Below, piece by piece: positions 6,658 through 7,883 of a stretch of 7,883 nucleotides of DNA; position 1 is the first letter of the stretch, and each line of letters opens with the position of its first letter. The position numbers and the translations under genes were made by a program. Source of the DNA: an uncultured Oscillospiraceae bacterium (GTDB lineage Bacteria; Bacillota; Clostridia; Oscillospirales; Acutalibacteraceae); assembly GCA_905203795.1 (NCBI GenBank), contig CAJKXG010000051.1:1-7883 (forward strand), given 5' to 3'. The notes under the pieces were generated by a model that did not search any database, had not been told where the DNA came from, and saw nothing but the letters and a program-made list of their open reading frames with translations.

Positions 6658-6856
6658 TTTCGACACTTCCTTCCGACTTTCCGCTCAAATTGAAAATTTC
6701 CGCTTCCAGCTCATTGATACGCGCTTCCAGTTCCTTGATGCGATCTTCCGCATCTCGAAGCTTTTCATGCTCCGAATGGTAATTAAAATCAGCGACCATT
6801 TTGCTGTTTTTCAGATCAGCAATGGCTTTATCGATGATTTCTACGATGTTTTGCAT
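6650..6856 (-). CDS. Small coiled-coil protein of unknown function
   Basis: A 68-residue protein. Residues 1-25 include a short amphipathic helix (IVEIIDKAIADLKNSK). Residues 30-58 form a strong coiled coil, with leucine, isoleucine and alanine at heptad spacing in KLRDAEDRIKELEARINELEAEIFNL. It probably dimerises or oligomerises; no enzymatic or DNA-binding motif is visible. The ATG at 6856 has AAAGGA at 6866-6871 with a 9-base spacer. The 3' end overlaps the cysteine-rich gene by 8 bases, so the two are likely translated together. It could be a scaffold or an inhibitor of a host factor, but nothing in the sequence decides this. Confidence 0.78.
   Translation of the reverse strand: MQNIVEIIDKAIADLKNSKMVADFNYHSEHEKLRDAEDRIKELEARINELEAEIFNLSGKSEGSVENV
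6666..6672 (-). promoter_or_regulatory. Ribosome binding site of the cysteine-rich protein
   Basis: AAGGAAG lies 8 bases before the ATG at 6655-6657 and inside the end of the coiled-coil gene. It favours the 66-residue product over one starting at the GTG at 6664-6666, which overlaps this site. Confidence 0.55.
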
Positions 6857-6873
6857 AATGTAGATTCCTTTCT

Positions 6874-6900
6874 TTATTTGTTTTGATCAGGTTCTACCCA
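6874..6900 (-). pseudogene. Possible remnant of a gene tail similar to the end of the hexapeptide-repeat gene
   Basis: Inside the 51-base gap between the acidic protein and the coiled-coil gene, 27 bases match the last 27 bases of the hexapeptide-repeat gene (7640-7666) at 22 positions. The five differences give I/V, E/Q, two synonymous changes and TAG/TAA, so the frame WVEPDQNK-stop is kept as if once coding. A TGTGGG just upstream parallels the CG codons before the intact tail, but the phase is broken. It could be a relic of a duplicated gene or a short conserved intergenic element. The call is tentative. Confidence 0.4.
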
Positions 6901-6907
6901 CATTTTT

Positions 6908-7618
6908 TCATTCGATCCATGCTTTTTCCGGCAGACAATTGAGCAGTCTGTCAAACTCCTTGTCATGATTTCCCCAATCGTCCTGGCATCGTTCGTAGGC
7001 TTCTTCGATCTCCTTGACGATTTTCAGGATTGAGGTGTTTTCGTTTCGCAGGACTGCCATTGCCGCCGATATGCTATCGTACTGTGTTTTGAGATCGGCA
7101 AACGCAAGCGCAATCCCCATACATTGACCGATAGCGGAGATCATTTCTGCTTTCTTCATCCGCATCAGACGTTTGCCTGCTTCTGACGTCGCCAAATCCG
7201 CTTCGTATCGACTGAGCGAATAATAGTCCTCTTGGTATGTATCGAAACCGAGAACGTCATATCTGTTCCCGATCAAAGCGACGGTGCACATGTTAAAAAA
7301 GTCTTCGATATAATCTTCTCCTGTATCAAGTTCATCAATGGCGCTTCTGAGCATATCACACTTTGCTTCGAGATCCGCGAAGACCATTCGGAATTCGTAC
7401 GCTTCATCCTCGTCACCATCTAAAGCCGCAACAAGACTGTCTTCGTCATCATCAACGAAATAGTGGACTGTTCCGCAGGCTTCTTCCATGTCGTTCAGTT
7501 CGGATTCGATTGTTTCCCATCCGAGTGACGCAAGCATCGGACGTCGGTATCTCATGTTCCTCGCTTTTTCGGCAGCCACATTCTGACGTACTTCTTTTAC
7601 AAATACAGACGATGCCAT
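6908..7618 (-). CDS. Acidic helical phage protein of unknown function
   Basis: A 236-residue protein with about 51 acidic and 25 basic residues, so strongly negative overall. The N-terminus is basic (KEVRQNVAAEKARNMRYRRP) and is followed by acidic runs such as FVDDDEDSL and DGDEDEAYEF. The remainder reads as long helices, including FADLEAKCDMLRSAIDEL and a late ILKIVKEIEEAYERC. From memory, close relatives sharing the VFVKE-RQNVAAEKARNMRYRRPML opening and a C-terminus ending in W-[IV]-E occur in the early regions of clostridial phages, with no known function. The ATG at 7618 has AGAAGG (7628-7633) with a 9-base spacer. No signal peptide, membrane segment or enzyme motif is visible. The acidic surface could indicate a protein-binding or DNA-mimic role, but that is only a possibility. 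Confidence 0.85.
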   Translation of the reverse strand: MASSVFVKEVRQNVAAEKARNMRYRRPMLASLGWETIESELNDMEEACGTVHYFVDDDEDSLVAALDGDEDEAYEFRMVFADLEAKCDMLRSAIDELDTGEDYIEDFFNMCTVALIGNRYDVLGFDTYQEDYYSLSRYEADLATSEAGKRLMRMKKAEMISAIGQCMGIALAFADLKTQYDSISAAMAVLRNENTSILKIVKEIEEAYERCQDDWGNHDKEFDRLLNCLPEKAWIE

Positions 7619-7639
7619 GACGTTTCACCTTCTTTTTTG

Positions 7640-7883
7640 CTATTTGTTTTCGTCCGGTTCTATCCACTCGCCGCACATGATATTATTTGGCTTTTGTTTG
7701 GCTTTGATCGTCCGCATATAAGAGGTGATAGGGCATCGTAGTCCCGCGTATATGCCGTAGTCATATCCTGCCTCGATGCCATCTCCTGCCTCGATGCCAT
7801 ATCCTGCCTTGATGCCACATCCTGCCTTGATGCCATATCCTGCCTTGATGCCACATCCTGCCTCGATGCCACGTCCTACCTCG
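7640..7883 (-). CDS. Hexapeptide-repeat (G-I-x-A-G-x) protein, 3' part only
   Basis: The visible 80 codons continue from beyond the right edge to a TAG at 7640-7642. The N-terminal part is six full hexapeptides of the form G-I-[EK]-A-G-x, with x being C, Y, C, Y, D, Y, then a degenerate copy GIYAGL. A unique tail follows (RCPITSYMRTIKAKQKPNN) and the protein ends CGEWIEPDENK. Such periodic glycine and isoleucine spacing suggests a repetitive beta-solenoid-like or other elongated fold (inference). Proteins of this repetitive type are known in Firmicutes phages without assigned function (recollection). This frame was chosen over another open frame (MASRQD repeats, 7872-7660) because it ends in a non-repetitive, protein-like tail just before the Shine-Dalgarno of the next gene. 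That tail has a conservatively changed second copy at 6874-6900. Confidence 0.7.
   Translation of the reverse strand, partial: EVGRGIEAGCGIKAGYGIKAGCGIKAGYGIEAGDGIEAGYDYGIYAGLRCPITSYMRTIKAKQKPNNIMCGEWIEPDENK
7763..7883 (-). repeat. 18-bp tandem repeat array
   Basis: Six complete 18-base units (7763-7780, 7781-7798, 7799-7816, 7817-7834, 7835-7852, 7853-7870) and a 13-base partial unit at 7871-7883 that runs off the window. On the minus strand each unit reads GGCATCRAGGCAGGA plus a variable triplet (TAT, GAT or TGT). Near identity even at third codon positions points to recent expansion by slippage or unequal recombination. Because 18 is a multiple of three, no copy-number change would shift the frame. 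There are no spacers, so it is not a CRISPR array. Confidence 0.95.

Noticed and set aside
6857..6907. A promoter or terminator in the largest gap
   Set aside because: No hairpin followed by a T-run and no convincing -35/-10 pair is present. The gap is explained by a ribosome binding site and the duplicated tail.
7660..7872. A minus-strand frame with MASRQD repeats
   Set aside because: It is the same 18-base repeat read in another phase. It ends inside the unique tail of the better frame, and no ribosome binding site is visible before its ATG, which lies within the repeat.
7763..7883. CRISPR array or iteron-type replication origin
   Set aside because: The 18-base units are directly adjacent without spacers, keep a coding phase, and lie inside a gene. 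There is no AT-rich unwinding region beside them.

Overview
All recognisable genes in this window lie on the minus strand and run from the right edge to the left edge. They are packed with gaps of a few bases or overlaps of 4 to 17 bases, as in one polycistronic unit. The proteins fit the early replication and recombination region of a tailed phage or prophage of a low-to-mid GC Gram-positive host, probably a member of the Clostridia (inference). The support is near-perfect Shine-Dalgarno sites, frequent GTG and TTG starts, a YopX-family protein, a DUF3799-type nuclease and a DUF927 helicase. There is no integrase, structural gene, tRNA or rRNA in the window, so prophage, free phage and other integrated element cannot be told apart.

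Layout in transcription order (right to left). (1) 7883-7640 is the end of a gene made of G-I-x-A-G-x hexapeptide repeats. (2) 7618-6908 is an acidic, helical 236-residue protein of unknown function. (3) 6856-6650 is a short coiled-coil protein. (4) 6657-6457 is a cysteine-rich zinc-ribbon-like protein. (5) 6445-5858 is a phage protein with an OB-like core followed by a four-cysteine zinc ribbon. (6) 5861-5010 is a PD-(D/E)XK nuclease of the DUF3799/RecB-like group. (7) 5020-4508 is a stand-alone CHC2 zinc-finger primase domain. (8) 4502-2679 is a DUF927 P-loop ATPase, the likely replicative helicase. (9) 2662-1148 is an SF2 DEAH-type helicase. (10) 1154-762 is a VRR-NUC nuclease. (11) 775-440 is a small phage protein of unknown function. 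(12) 434-27 is a YopX-family protein. (13) 43-1 is the first 14 codons of another gene running off the left edge.

Working together (inference): genes 5 and 6 look like a recombination or end-processing pair. Genes 7 and 8 look like a split primase-helicase, with the zinc domain on one polypeptide and the motor on another; no catalytic primase or polymerase domain is visible in the window. Genes 9 and 10 form a coupled helicase-nuclease pair. The promoter must lie beyond the right edge, because no intergenic gap exceeds about 51 bases and no terminator hairpin was seen.

Nothing here is clearly a new defence or mobile system. The points most worth a second look are the hexapeptide-repeat gene, whose true frame is not the longest ATG-initiated one; a duplicated coding-like tail found between two pairs of genes; and the split primase arrangement.
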